This document shows positions 1 through 9,200 of a DNA stretch of 64,000 nucleotides, piece after piece; the stretch's first letter is position 1, and each line of letters starts with the position of its first letter. The DNA lies in assembly GCF_014960965.1 (NCBI RefSeq), contig NZ_CP063169.1, forward strand, positions 4,373,581 to 4,437,580, written 5' to 3'. The stretch is from Ruania alkalisoli (GTDB lineage Bacteria; Actinomycetota; Actinomycetes; Actinomycetales; Beutenbergiaceae). The translations under genes and the position numbers were made by a program. The notes under the pieces were generated by a model. That model saw only the letters and a program-made list of their open reading frames with translations. It did no database searches and was not told the origin of the DNA.

Positions 1-2
1 GG

Positions 3-86
3 CTCGACGAGGCCCATGCCCAGGCCGAGCGTCGGCTTCTCGGCGAGCGGACGCCGTCGGCTGGCTCCTCCCCCTGGCCTTGGTGA
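3..86 (+). CDS. 3' end of an unidentified upstream gene (partial)
   Basis: The window opens inside what looks like coding sequence. Frame 3 gives a 27-residue tail (start LDEAHAQAERRLLGER) with high-GC third positions and a TGA at 84-86. From about base 47 the second frame, which stops at 104-106, also has strongly coding third positions, so the true end is uncertain or a frameshift lies here. No family can be assigned from so short a piece. It lies about 40 bases before the ring-cleavage operon on the same strand and may belong to it. Confidence 0.3.
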   Translation, partial: LDEAHAQAERRLLGERTPSAGSSPWPW

Positions 87-124
87 AGGCAACGCCGACC
101 TACTGACGACGGAGGCACCCACCC

Positions 125-985
125 ATGCGTGACATCGTGGCGATCGACGTGCACACCCACCCGCAGACCGAGGAGTTCCTCGCGGCGATGGGTTCCCGGC
201 ACCGGCAGATGGCGAAGCACTTCGGGCGGGAGCGGCCGGTGGTCTCCTTCGCCGAGCAGGCCGACCAGTACCGCGAGCGCCGGATGATGGCCGTGATCGT
301 GAACTCCGACTCGGAGACGACCTCGGGGATCCGTGGCGCCCCGAACGATCTGCTCGGCCAGGCGCAGCAGGATCACCCCGATGTGTTCCTCTCCTTCGCG
401 GGTATCGACCCGTGGAAGGGTGAGGCGGCGGTGGCGGAGATCCGGCGGATGCATGCCGAGTACGGGATCAAGGGGGTCGGTGAGCTGAACCCGTCCCGGC
501 AGAAGTTCGCTCCGAACGACCGGCGCTTCTTCCCGATCTGGGAGGTGTGCGCCGAGCTGGGCCTGGTGGTGATGTTCCACTCCGGGTTCCCAGGGGCTGG
601 AGCGGGCACGCCTGGGGGAGGCGGGTACCGGCTGGAGCTGGCCAAGCCGGTGCCGTACGTGGACGATGTGGCGGCGGAGTTCCCGGAGCTGAAGATCATC
701 AGCGCCCATCCGGCGTGGCCGTGGCACCTGGAGAACCTGGCGATGGTGTGGCACAAGTCGAACGTGTACCTGGACCTGTCCGGGTGGGCGCCGAAGTATC
801 TGCCGCCGGAGGTGGTCCGGTACGCCGATTCCCTGATCACCGATCGGGTGCTGTTCGGTTCGGACTGGCCGGTGCTGACCGTGGATCGCTGGATGGCGGA
901 GTTCGACGAGCTGGGTCTGAAGGAGACCTCACGGCGCAAGATCCTGCTGGAGAACGCCCGCACCCTGTTCGGGCTGGAGGGCTGA
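125..985 (+). CDS. Amidohydrolase family protein (ACMSD-like, PF04909)
   Basis: A 286-residue TIM-barrel metal-dependent hydrolase or decarboxylase. The metal-binding H-x-H is H10/H12 in DVHTHPQ. Further expected ligands are H152 (FHSG), H195 (SAHPAWPW) and D247 (FGSDWP). The amidohydrolase_2 family includes aminocarboxymuconate semialdehyde decarboxylase and 4-oxalomesaconate-type enzymes that act on ring-cleavage products. The gene overlaps the following LigB-like gene by one base (TGATG), so the two are translationally coupled. I infer that it processes the product of the dioxygenase or prepares its substrate. The substrate is unknown. A GGAGG lies about 10 bases before the ATG. Confidence 0.85.
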   Translation: MRDIVAIDVHTHPQTEEFLAAMGSRHRQMAKHFGRERPVVSFAEQADQYRERRMMAVIVNSDSETTSGIRGAPNDLLGQAQQDHPDVFLSFAGIDPWKGEAAVAEIRRMHAEYGIKGVGELNPSRQKFAPNDRRFFPIWEVCAELGLVVMFHSGFPGAGAGTPGGGGYRLELAKPVPYVDDVAAEFPELKIISAHPAWPWHLENLAMVWHKSNVYLDLSGWAPKYLPPEVVRYADSLITDRVLFGSDWPVLTVDRWMAEFDELGLKETSRRKILLENARTLFGLEG

Positions 986-1824
986 TGGCGCAGCTGGTGA
1001 TGGCGGCGGCCACCCCGCACAACCCGCTGCTGTGGCGGGCGATGACCGACCCGATCCCGGACGACCTCGAAGGCGTCGCGGCGAACTTCGCGCTGATCCG
1101 GAACACGATCGCCGAGTTGGCGGTGGACGTGATCGTGCTGATCGGCACCGACCACATCCGCCAGTTCTTCCTGGAGAACGTGCCCGCGTTCATCGTGGGC
1201 AAGGCCGAGCGGTATCACGGCACGTATGAGAACGAGGTGCGCACCTTCGGACTGGAGTACGGCGAGGTGATCGGCCACCGGGAACTGGCGGACGAGATCA
1301 CCGGGCGGGAGGTGCTCACCGAGGCGATCGACTTCGGCATCTCGCACGAGTGGCGCCTCGACCACGGGTTCATGATCCCGCTGCAGTACCTGACCCCGGA
1401 CTTGGACATCCCGGTGGTGCCGATCCACGTGAACGCCACCTTGCCGCCGCTGCCGAGCCCGCGCCGGTTCGCCGTGCTGGGCGAGCACCTGAGAGAGACC
1501 ATCGGGCGATGGGACAGGGACGTCCGGGTGGCGATCCTCACCTCGGGGCACATGGCCACCGACATCGGCGGTCCGAAGCAGTTCGACGGCTCCCCGGATC
1601 CGGCGTTCGATGCCGAGGCGGTTGGCTGGATGCGTGATGGGGACCTGGAGGCGGCGATCGAGGGATGCCGGTACGAGCGGCTGATGGGCGCCGGGAACGT
1701 GACGTATCAGTACGTGAACGTGATCGCGGCACTGGCCGCGATGCAGGGCCGTGGGGCAGACCTGGCGGAGGCGACACCGAGCCGGTTCGCCTCCAGTCCG
1801 TTCTTCCTGTGGAGGGCACGATGA
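985..1824 (+). CDS. LigB-type class III extradiol dioxygenase, large subunit
   Basis: A 279-residue protein of the LigB superfamily, which cleaves catechol-type rings with a 2-His-1-carboxylate iron site. The ATG at 985 is chosen because it overlaps the previous stop and starts directly at the family N-terminus, giving H12 in ATPHNP. H57 (GTDH) is the probable second iron ligand. H127 (RLDHGF) and H189 (TSGHM) match the catalytic histidines of LigB. At the usual glutamate ligand position in the C-terminal AGN segment I see Gln242 (AGNVTYQYVN), with no nearby acidic replacement. It is coupled to the LigA-like gene by an ATGA overlap. Substrate not predictable. Confidence 0.82.
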   Translation: MAQLVMAAATPHNPLLWRAMTDPIPDDLEGVAANFALIRNTIAELAVDVIVLIGTDHIRQFFLENVPAFIVGKAERYHGTYENEVRTFGLEYGEVIGHRELADEITGREVLTEAIDFGISHEWRLDHGFMIPLQYLTPDLDIPVVPIHVNATLPPLPSPRRFAVLGEHLRETIGRWDRDVRVAILTSGHMATDIGGPKQFDGSPDPAFDAEAVGWMRDGDLEAAIEGCRYERLMGAGNVTYQYVNVIAALAAMQGRGADLAEATPSRFASSPFFLWRAR

Positions 1825-2168
1825 GCACGTACATGATCGACAAGTTCATGCGCGCGGTGGAGATGAGCGATGCTGCCGTGGCCGCCTACGTGGCCGACCC
1901 GGCCGCGTTCCTGGATGAGTGGATGACGGCGGACGCGGCCACGGATCGGCCTGCCGACGATCGGCGGCTCACTCAGGCCGAGTATGCAGCCTTCGCTGCC
2001 CGCGACTATGAGGCGCTGTACACGCTGGGTGCCCATCCGTACCTGTTGTGGCACTTCACCGAGGCCGTGTATTCGCACGAGTTCGGTGAGGGTTTCGGGT
2101 GGCGGGACCTGGTGGAGCGCTACCGGGAGGCGGTGCGGCCGCACGGGGTGCCGGACTACGTGCCGTGA
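1821..2168 (+). CDS. LigA-type extradiol dioxygenase small subunit
   Basis: A 115-residue helical protein resembling the alpha subunit of protocatechuate 4,5-dioxygenase (LigA family), which covers the active site of the LigB partner. The segment YTLGAHPYLLWHF (about residues 66-79) is typical of the family. The start at 1821 overlaps the stop of the large-subunit gene (ATGA), as expected for a heteromer made at equal amounts. A longer reading frame begins at 1665 but lies inside the upstream gene. The small subunit alone has no catalytic residues. The pair plus the amidohydrolase forms one transcription unit. Confidence 0.8.
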   Translation: MSTYMIDKFMRAVEMSDAAVAAYVADPAAFLDEWMTADAATDRPADDRRLTQAEYAAFAARDYEALYTLGAHPYLLWHFTEAVYSHEFGEGFGWRDLVERYREAVRPHGVPDYVP

Positions 2169-2217
2169 CGGTCACCAGGTGCCGGTGGGCGGCGGCACCC
2201 GGGACCTCTGAACCTAC

Positions 2218-2246
2218 ACATACCTGCACATGCTACGGTATGTGCA
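2218..2246. promoter_or_regulatory. Putative autoregulatory operator of the toxin-antitoxin operon
   Basis: Two overlapping inverted repeats precede and reach the antitoxin start: ACATAC (2218-2223) with GTATGT (2238-2243), and TGCACAT (2225-2231) with ATGTGCA (2240-2246). Ribbon-helix-helix antitoxins bind short palindromes at their own promoters, so this is the likely binding site. The site abuts the ATG at 2246, which implies a very short leader or leaderless transcript. Operator function is inferred. Confidence 0.6.
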
Positions 2247-2518
2247 TGTCTGTGCTGGAGAAGCGACTGCAGGTGCTGCTGGACGATGACCGGTTTGAAA
2301 GACTCGCGGCCGAGTCGGCGCGATCGGGCCGTTCGGTGGGCTCCATCGTTCGCGCGGCCATCGACCTGCACTTCTCCACCGAGGACGTGGCTGCTGCCCG
2401 TTCCGCGGCGGCCCGGCGGCTGCTGGAGCGCACCAGCGAACCGAACGACGTCGAGCCCGACTGGGCAGACACCAAGGCAGCGCTCGAGGCTCAGCTCGAC
2501 CGTGGCGCCGTGCAATGA
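2246..2518 (+). CDS. Ribbon-helix-helix (CopG-type) antitoxin
   Basis: A 90-residue protein with an N-terminal ribbon-helix-helix DNA-binding domain (residues 1-45: an LQVLLDDDRFERL strand, then helices around RSGRSVGSIVRAAIDLHF) and a charged C-terminal tail that would wrap the toxin. ATG at 2246 is chosen over 2240 because it begins at the conserved strand, and the operator overlaps it. The stop overlaps the toxin start (ATGA at 2515-2518), so expression is coupled. It should neutralise the PIN nuclease and repress the operon. Confidence 0.75.
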   Translation: MSVLEKRLQVLLDDDRFERLAAESARSGRSVGSIVRAAIDLHFSTEDVAAARSAAARRLLERTSEPNDVEPDWADTKAALEAQLDRGAVQ

Positions 2519-2952
2519 GCGCGGGGGACTCCGCGAGCAACGTGAGCAGGAAGGTCTTCGTGGACACGGTGATCCTCGCGCTGGCGGTCGGCGGGGAGAG
2601 TCCACACCGTGCCGCCTGCCGGCGCATCCTCGACGGTGCCGCGAACGGTGAGATGGAGCTCCACCTCAGTGCGGAGGCGTTGCAGGAGCTGCTCTTCCAT
2701 CGCCTGCGCCGCGGGTCTCGTGCTGATGCGGTGGCCGTGGTGCGTGAGGTCCGGGCAGCATGCGTCGTGCACGCCTTCGACGAGGCCGTGACCGACCAGA
2801 TGGTCGATCTCGTGGAGCGGTCACCGATCGGAGGGCGTGACGCCGTGCACGCCGCCACCGCCCTGGAAGCAGGGTTCACCGAGATCGTCTCGCTCGACCG
2901 CGACTTCGACCAGGTTCCCGGACTCACGCGACGCGAGCCCGCCTACGCCTGA
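2515..2952 (+). CDS. PIN-domain ribonuclease toxin (VapC-like)
   Basis: A 145-residue PIN nuclease. The acidic metal-binding residues are visible: D17 (VFVDT), E54 or E58 in the second helix, D109 (GGRDAVHAA) and D128/D130 near the end (SLDRDFD). VapC enzymes cleave tRNA or rRNA and arrest growth when the antitoxin is degraded. Length and the RDAVHAATAL motif fit the family. It is the second gene of the pair, overlapping the antitoxin by four bases. The RNA target cannot be read from sequence. Confidence 0.8.
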   Translation: MSAGDSASNVSRKVFVDTVILALAVGGESPHRAACRRILDGAANGEMELHLSAEALQELLFHRLRRGSRADAVAVVREVRAACVVHAFDEAVTDQMVDLVERSPIGGRDAVHAATALEAGFTEIVSLDRDFDQVPGLTRREPAYA

Positions 2953-3036
2953 GCGTGACTCGTCGTCAACGGCCGTGTCGCATCTCTCACGCGGCCGAAT
3001 GCCGCTCTTTCGAGCTGGCCTCTTACGATCGACTCC

Positions 3037-4248
3037 ATGCCCTCCCTGCGACGTCGTCGCTACTCACTCTTCGCCCTCATCCTGGTCGTCGGCATCGGGC
3101 TGTCCTCCTGGGTGACGCGCACGCCTGCCGTCCGGGACGCCGTCGAGGCCTCCACGGCACAGATGGGGTTGATCCTGTTCGGTCTCAGCGTGGGCTCGAT
3201 GGCAGGCGTGATCAGTTCGGGGTGGTTCGTCCGCCGGTGGGGAACGCGCCCGGTCATTGCTGTCGGAACCATGTGCGTGATCGCCGGGACGGTGCTGGTG
3301 GGGCTCGGGGCCCTCTGGTCGGCTGCGCCGGTCGTCTTCGCCGGCCTGCTGGTCTTCGGGATCGGCGGCGGACTCGGGGAGATCGGGCTGAACATCTCCG
3401 GCGCCGAACTGGAGCGGCTGCTCGGCCGGCCGGTGCTGCCGATCCTGCACGGCAGCTTCAGCCTGGGCACGGTGATCGGTGCGCTGGCGGGCATCGGCCT
3501 GACCGCGATCGACTTCTCCCCCGCCTGGCATCTGCTCCTCGCCGCCGGGCTCATGACCGGCTTGACCGTCTGGGCGCTGCCGGGCGTGGTGGCCGGAACG
3601 GGGATCGAGGTCTCCGTCCGTGCCCGGTCGAGCACCCCGACGACGCAGCCTCGCCCCAGCGTGTGGCGCGACCGCCGACTGGTGCTCATCGGACTGGTCG
3701 TGCTGGCGATGGCGTTCGCCGAGGGATCGGCGAACGATTGGCTGCCACTGCTCATGGTGGACGGTCACGATGTCTCCGCCACGAGCGGTTCGCTCGTCTT
3801 CGCCGGTTTCGCTGCCGCGATGACGATCGGACGGTTCCTCGGCGGGCCCGTGGTCGAACGGTTCGGCCGGCCCATCGTGCTGCGGCTGAGCGCGGTGTGC
3901 GCGATCGCCGGTATCGCCGTGGTGGTCTTCTCTCCGAATGCCGCCGTGGCCGGGGTGGCCGTGGTGCTGTGGGGGCTGGGAGCCTCTCTCGGTTTCCCCG
4001 TGGCGATCTCGGCGGCCGGTGACGATCCGGATCGCGCCTCCGAGCGGGTCAGCGCCGTGGCGACCAGCGGCTACCTGGCCTTCCTCGTCGGCCCGCCGCT
4101 GCTGGGATTCGTGGGCGAAGAGGTCGGGTTGCGGCTGGCGATGATGATCGTGGTCGTGTTGCTCGTTGCTGCGGCATTCGCGGCCGGTGCGGCCCGGTCG
4201 GTGCGGCAGGCTGAACCGGTGGTGGGGGCCGGGCCTGTACGTAACTGA
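3037..4248 (+). CDS. MFS transporter (YbjJ-like)
   Basis: A 403-residue integral membrane protein with about 12 hydrophobic segments and the MFS loop 2-3 signature in FVRRWGTRPVI (about residues 64-74). The N-terminal WVTRTPAVRDAV segment resembles the YbjJ/fucose-permease-like branch. A central basic loop (about residues 195-215) joins the two six-helix halves. The substrate is unknown. It stands alone on the plus strand, 84 bases after the toxin gene. Its stop codon lies inside the first copy of a palindromic repeat. Confidence 0.85.
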   Translation: MPSLRRRRYSLFALILVVGIGLSSWVTRTPAVRDAVEASTAQMGLILFGLSVGSMAGVISSGWFVRRWGTRPVIAVGTMCVIAGTVLVGLGALWSAAPVVFAGLLVFGIGGGLGEIGLNISGAELERLLGRPVLPILHGSFSLGTVIGALAGIGLTAIDFSPAWHLLLAAGLMTGLTVWALPGVVAGTGIEVSVRARSSTPTTQPRPSVWRDRRLVLIGLVVLAMAFAEGSANDWLPLLMVDGHDVSATSGSLVFAGFAAAMTIGRFLGGPVVERFGRPIVLRLSAVCAIAGIAVVVFSPNAAVAGVAVVLWGLGASLGFPVAISAAGDDPDRASERVSAVATSGYLAFLVGPPLLGFVGEEVGLRLAMMIVVVLLVAAAFAAGAARSVRQAEPVVGAGPVRN

Positions 4249-4285
4249 CGGCTGGGGCGCACTCCGTGCCACATACGGCACAGAC
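4241..4285. repeat. Palindromic intergenic repeat, copy 1
   Basis: Starts around the MFS stop codon: an AACTGACGGC block (4243-4252), then an inner hairpin GTGCC (4266-4270), loop, GGCAC (4277-4281), then AGAC. By eye about 34 of 45 bases match the copy at 33391-33436 without gaps. The outer right arm seen in the other copy is degenerate here. It probably acts as a terminator. The shared core suggests a dispersed repeat. Confidence 0.55.
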
Positions 4286-4333
4286 CCGCCCTCCACCGTC
4301 GATTTCGTCCGCATCTCGGCGTAGCGTCGAGAC

Positions 4334-6076
4334 ATGAACGTCGCTGAACAGCTCGTCAGTCAGCTCCAGGCCGTGGGCGTTCGCCGCATCTACGGCATCG
4401 TCGGAGACAGCCTCAACCCCATCGTCGATGCTGTGCGCCGCACCGGCGGGTCCGCCGAGGGCGGGATCGACTGGATCCACGTCCGGCACGAAGAGAGCGC
4501 CGCGTTCGCCGCCGCGGCCGATGCTCAGCTCACCGGGAAGCTCGCCGTGTGCGCCGGGTCATGCGGGCCCGGGAACCTGCACCTGATCAACGGTCTCTAC
4601 GACGCGAACCGCACCGGTGCTCCCGTGCTGGCCATCGCCAGCCACATCCCGTCCGAGCAGATCGGGCAGGGCTACTTCCAGGAGACCCACCCGGACCGGC
4701 TCTTCACCGAGTGCTCGGTGTACTCCGAGCTGGTCAGCACGACCGACCAGGCACCCCGGGTAGTCCACGCTGCCATCTCACACGCCCTCGCTGAGCGAGG
4801 GGTCGCCGTCGTGACCCTGCCGGGTGACGTGGCGGATGAAGCGGCCACGGCACCGGCACCCACCTACACGCCAGTCAGTCACGGCGTCCTGACGCCGGAC
4901 CCCGCCTCCCTGCGCAGCCTCGCCACAGCGATCGACAAGGCGAAGAATGTCGCGCTCTTCGTCGGCTACGGGGCCATGGGCGCCCACGAACTGGTGGTCG
5001 ACCTGGCCGAGAAGATCAAGGCGCCCGTGGGGCATTCGCTGCGCGGCAAGGACCTGATCCAGTACGACAACCCCTACGACGTGGGGATGACCGGGCTGCT
5101 GGGCTACGGTGCGGCAGCCGCCGGGCTCGAGGACGCCGATCTGATCGTGCTGCTGGGCACCGACTTCCCGTACGACCAGTTTCTGCCCGACGTACCCACC
5201 GCGCAGGTGGACACCGATGCCGCGGTGATCGGCCGCCGAACGGCGGTGCAGTACCCCGTGCACGGGGACGTGGGCGCCACGCTCGAGGCGCTGCTGCCGA
5301 CGATCAAGACCAAGCGAAGCCGCCGGTTCCTGGACAAGATGCTCGACAAGCACGATCGGCTCATGAACAAGGCCGTGGGCGCCTACACCAAGGACGTCGA
5401 GCACCTGCGCCCGATCCACCCCGAGTACGCCGCCTCCGTGCTGGACCAGGTCGCCGCCGAGGATGCGGTATTCACGGCCGACACCGGGATGGGGAACGTG
5501 TGGACCGCGCGCTACCTGAACCCGAACGGGAAGCGGCGGCTCATCGGGTCGTTCAAGCACGGGTCGATGGCCAACGCCATGCCCCAGGCGCTCGGCGCTC
5601 AGCTCGCCTTCCCGGAGCGGCAGGTGATCGCCGTCTCGGGCGACGGCGGCCTGTCGATGCTGCTCGGCGATCTGCTCACCGCGGTGATGTACGAGCTGCC
5701 GATCACCGTGGTGGTGTTCAACAACTCCACCCTGGGCATGGTCAAGCTCGAGATGCTCGTGGACAAGCTGCCCGACTTCGGGGTGGACGTGCCTGAGGTG
5801 GACTACGCGGCGATCGGTGCGGCCATGGGTCTGCAGACGCAGCGGGTGGAGGACCCGGTGGAGCTGGAGAGCGCGTTCGAGACCGCACTGGCGCACCGTG
5901 GGCCCTCGCTGGTGGATGTGGTGACCGACCCCAACGCCCTGTCCATCCCACCCAAGATCACCAAGGGCCAGGTGTTCGGGTTCGCGACGGCGTTGAGCAA
6001 GATCGTGCTGAACGGCGGCGCTGGGGAGGCGGTCTCGATGGCGCGGTCGAACCTGCGGAACATCCCGCGCGGGTAG
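4334..6076 (+). CDS. poxB: Pyruvate dehydrogenase (quinone) / pyruvate oxidase
   Basis: A 580-residue thiamine-diphosphate enzyme that decarboxylates pyruvate to acetate and CO2 and passes electrons through FAD to quinone. The N-terminal TPP pyrimidine domain has the catalytic glutamate E53 (VRHEES) and the FDIYG-like GIVGDSLNP. The middle domain would bind FAD. The C-terminal domain has the TPP/metal motif GDGGLSML ending in FNNSTLG (about residues 435-467). Length matches PoxB. It is distinguished from acetolactate synthase by the N-terminal VAEQLVSQLQAVGVRRIYG and overall PoxB-like text. Monocistronic. The C-terminal membrane-binding region is present but not distinctive. Confidence 0.88.
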   Translation: MNVAEQLVSQLQAVGVRRIYGIVGDSLNPIVDAVRRTGGSAEGGIDWIHVRHEESAAFAAAADAQLTGKLAVCAGSCGPGNLHLINGLYDANRTGAPVLAIASHIPSEQIGQGYFQETHPDRLFTECSVYSELVSTTDQAPRVVHAAISHALAERGVAVVTLPGDVADEAATAPAPTYTPVSHGVLTPDPASLRSLATAIDKAKNVALFVGYGAMGAHELVVDLAEKIKAPVGHSLRGKDLIQYDNPYDVGMTGLLGYGAAAAGLEDADLIVLLGTDFPYDQFLPDVPTAQVDTDAAVIGRRTAVQYPVHGDVGATLEALLPTIKTKRSRRFLDKMLDKHDRLMNKAVGAYTKDVEHLRPIHPEYAASVLDQVAAEDAVFTADTGMGNVWTARYLNPNGKRRLIGSFKHGSMANAMPQALGAQLAFPERQVIAVSGDGGLSMLLGDLLTAVMYELPITVVVFNNSTLGMVKLEMLVDKLPDFGVDVPEVDYAAIGAAMGLQTQRVEDPVELESAFETALAHRGPSLVDVVTDPNALSIPPKITKGQVFGFATALSKIVLNGGAGEAVSMARSNLRNIPRG

Positions 6077-6200
6077 ACCTTTCGGAGAGCAACAGGGCAC
6101 CGTGACCTGATCGTTACATCCGATCGTTGTGCGTGCGTACAAGAACCGATAGACATAGCCTGGGTGTGGCGACTGGGCTACATCGTGACCCGGGGGTCTC

Positions 6201-9200
6201 ATGTCTGTCAGCACCGCGCCTGCGCGCGCCGGCGCGTCGTTCACGCGCATCATCTCCAGCGCCGTCGTAGCGTTCCTCGTCCTGGTGGGGGTGGTCGCAA
6301 TTGCGGCTCCCGCGCAGGCGGCTACTCCGGTGGCGTACGGCGACACGTATGGCTCACCGATCGACACACCGATCAACGTCCCGGCGCCGGGAGTGATGAG
6401 CAACGACGTCGCTGCGGCCGGCTACGAGGTAATGGTTGTGGCGACCAGCGTCGGCATCGGGAACACCCTCCAGGTCAGTCCCAGTGGGTCCCTCACCTTC
6501 ACCACCCGCCCGGGATTCGCGGGCGAGAGCTCGTTCGACTACTGCCTCGCCTCCGGGGGAACGTGCGTCTCGAACACGGTGACGGCCTATCTCTATGTTG
6601 GTCAGCCTTACCTGTACTCGCAGGCCTACCAGGCGCTCGAAGGTCAGACGCTGAACGTCCCCGCGTCCGAGGGGCTCCTCGTCGACGCCGGCAACATCGA
6701 CGATGAGACGCTCCTCGTTCGACAGTCACTCGGGGGCACCGCGACCGTGGAGCCGGACGGGTCGTTCAGTTTCGCGCCCAACGCCGGATTCACCGGTCGG
6801 GCGTACTTCGACTACTGCCTCGCCGACGACGGACTCTGCATCAGTGCCGGGGCACAGGCCTCGATCGCCGTGTACCCGGCCCTGAGCAACCAGTCGTTCT
6901 CGGTGGCGGCGGACTCCTCCCACAGTGGCACGCTCTATCCCGCCCCGTCCGGGGGAATCAGCTACGTCGGCCTGGTGACGTCCCAGCCGGCGAACGGTGA
7001 ACTCGACACCACCAACAGCGGTGCCTTCACCTACACCCCCGACTCCGGCTACTCCGGCCCGGACTCCTTCTCCTACTGCCTGAGCATCGATGGTGCGGGA
7101 TGTATCAGCGGCACCTCGCCCGTCACTGCGTCGGTCACCGTCACCCCGAACGAGATCTCCACCACCACCACGCTGAGCGGCACAACGTCGTTGCGCTTCG
7201 GCCAGTCGCTGACGCTGAGCGCCGCCGTCTCCCCCATCCCTGGCGGCGGGACCGTCGCCTTCTCCGAGGATGGGGCGGTCTGCGCCGACCAGCCCGTCAG
7301 CAGCGGCGCCGCCACCTGCACGATCGCCCAGCCGACGGTCGGCAGCCACTCCTATCTGGCCCAGTTCAGCGGGTCCTGGCTGTACCTCCCCTCGAGCGAC
7401 AGCCTTGAGGTCACCGTGAACAAGGCGCAGTCCACCCTCGCCTACACCGGGCCCGCCGCGGTGACGGTCGGGGAGCCGTTCGAGCTCGCGGTGCTCCTGA
7501 CCAGCCCGACGCTCGATCTCAGCGGCGAGAACGTCTCGCTCTCCTTCGACGGGCAGAACTGCTCCGGCGCGGTCGATGACGAGGGCTCCTTCTCGTGCAC
7601 CGTCACGCCGAGCTCTGCCGGGCCGGTCGAACTGACCCTCACCTACGACGGGTCGGCCACCGTCGAGGCTGCGACCGAGACCGGCGACATTCAGGTCTCC
7701 CAGCAGGCCAGCACCACCACGCTCGACGTCGACGACGACACCCCCGTCTGGGGCGAGACGGTCACGTTCACCGCCACCGTGTCCGTCATCGCTACCGGCA
7801 CCGTGACGTTCACCACGGACGAGGGCGCACTCCCGGGCTGCGAGTCGGTGAACCTCACCGGCGGCGTGGTGGCCAACTGCGTCGCCGCCTTCGACGTCGG
7901 CGAGCACGAGGTCACCGCCACCTACTCCGGTAATGAAACCTTCGACGAATCCTCGGACACGATCGCGATCGAGGCCCTGCGCCGCAGCACCACCCTCGAA
8001 TACACCGGTCCGCAGAGCGGCACCGTCGGTGAACCCCTGGCGGTCAACGCACTACTCACCAGCGACGCCGATCCGCTCGAGGGGATCGAGATCTCCTTCA
8101 CCCTCGCCGGCAGTTCCGCTGCGGACTGCACCGCCCTCACCGGCGACGACGGCCGCGCCACGTGCGAACTGACGGTGCCGTCCGCCGGCGCGGTATCGGT
8201 CGAGATCTCCCACGAAGGCACCGACTACTACCTGCCGAACTCGATCACCGAGCAGCTGCAGGTCGGCGCCGCCGCCACGACCACCACCCTCACCGGTACC
8301 GAGGAGATCGTCATCGGGGGCATGGCGAGCCTCACCGCGACCGTGAGCCCGACCGACGGCGCGGGCACCGTGACCTTCACCGCGGGTGCGGACGCCATCG
8401 AGGGCTGCGAGGAGATCACGCTGGCCGACGTCGAGGGTGCCTGGACGGCCGAGTGCACCACGGCCACCCTGCCGGTCGGCGAGAACGAGATCGTCGCCAC
8501 CTACAGCGGCACCTCGAATTACCTCACCTCCTCCGACACCGCGACGGTTGAGGTGCTCCGCGCCCCCGCCACCCTCACCTACACCGGCGATGTCACCGGC
8601 GTGGTCGGCGAGCCGCTTATCGTTTCCGCGGACTTCGACGCTGCATTCGGTGGCCTCGCACCCACCCTGGAGGGATTTGAGGTCACGTTCACCTTCGACG
8701 GGGAGACGTGCACGGGTACGACGGACTTCCCCGGCAGCGCCGAGTGCACGTTCACCCCGACGGCGGCCCAGACCTCTCCCGTCTCCGTCACCTTCGCGGG
8801 TTCCACCGACATCACCCCGGCGCAGACCTCCGAGCCGGTGACCATCGCGGCCGCCCCCACCACGACCGAGGTCACCGGCCCGGACGCCGGCGAGTTCACC
8901 GAACCGCTGACCTTCACCGCCCAGGTCGCGCCGACCGTCGGCGCCGGCACGGTCACCTTCACAGCCGGTGAGGATGTGATCGAGGGCTGTGAGGAGATCG
9001 CGCTGGCCGACGTCGAGGGCACATGGACGGCGGAGTGCTCGACGGCGGCACTGCCTGTCGGCGAGAGCACGGTGACCGCGTCCTACACCGGAACTGCCGA
9101 CTACGAGCCCTCCGAGGGCTCGACGCAGGTCACGGTGGCGCCCGCACCGACTGCCCTGGCGCTCGTGGCGCCCGAGACGGTCACCGTGGGTGAGCACGTG

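Noticed and set aside
547-984. N-terminal extension of the LigB-like gene back to 547
   Set aside because: It overlaps the amidohydrolase in another frame; the family N-terminus begins exactly at ATG 985.
2955-4022. A 355-codon plus-strand open frame overlapping the MFS gene
   Set aside because: Arg-rich translation in another frame of a clear membrane protein.
6127-6155. TTGTGC-17-TAGACA as promoter of the surface-protein gene
   Set aside because: The -10 matches the consensus at only three of six positions; too weak to list.
4778-6403. A 541-codon minus-strand open frame opposite poxB
   Set aside because: Shadow of poxB; His/Arg/Gly-rich, no family features and no start context.
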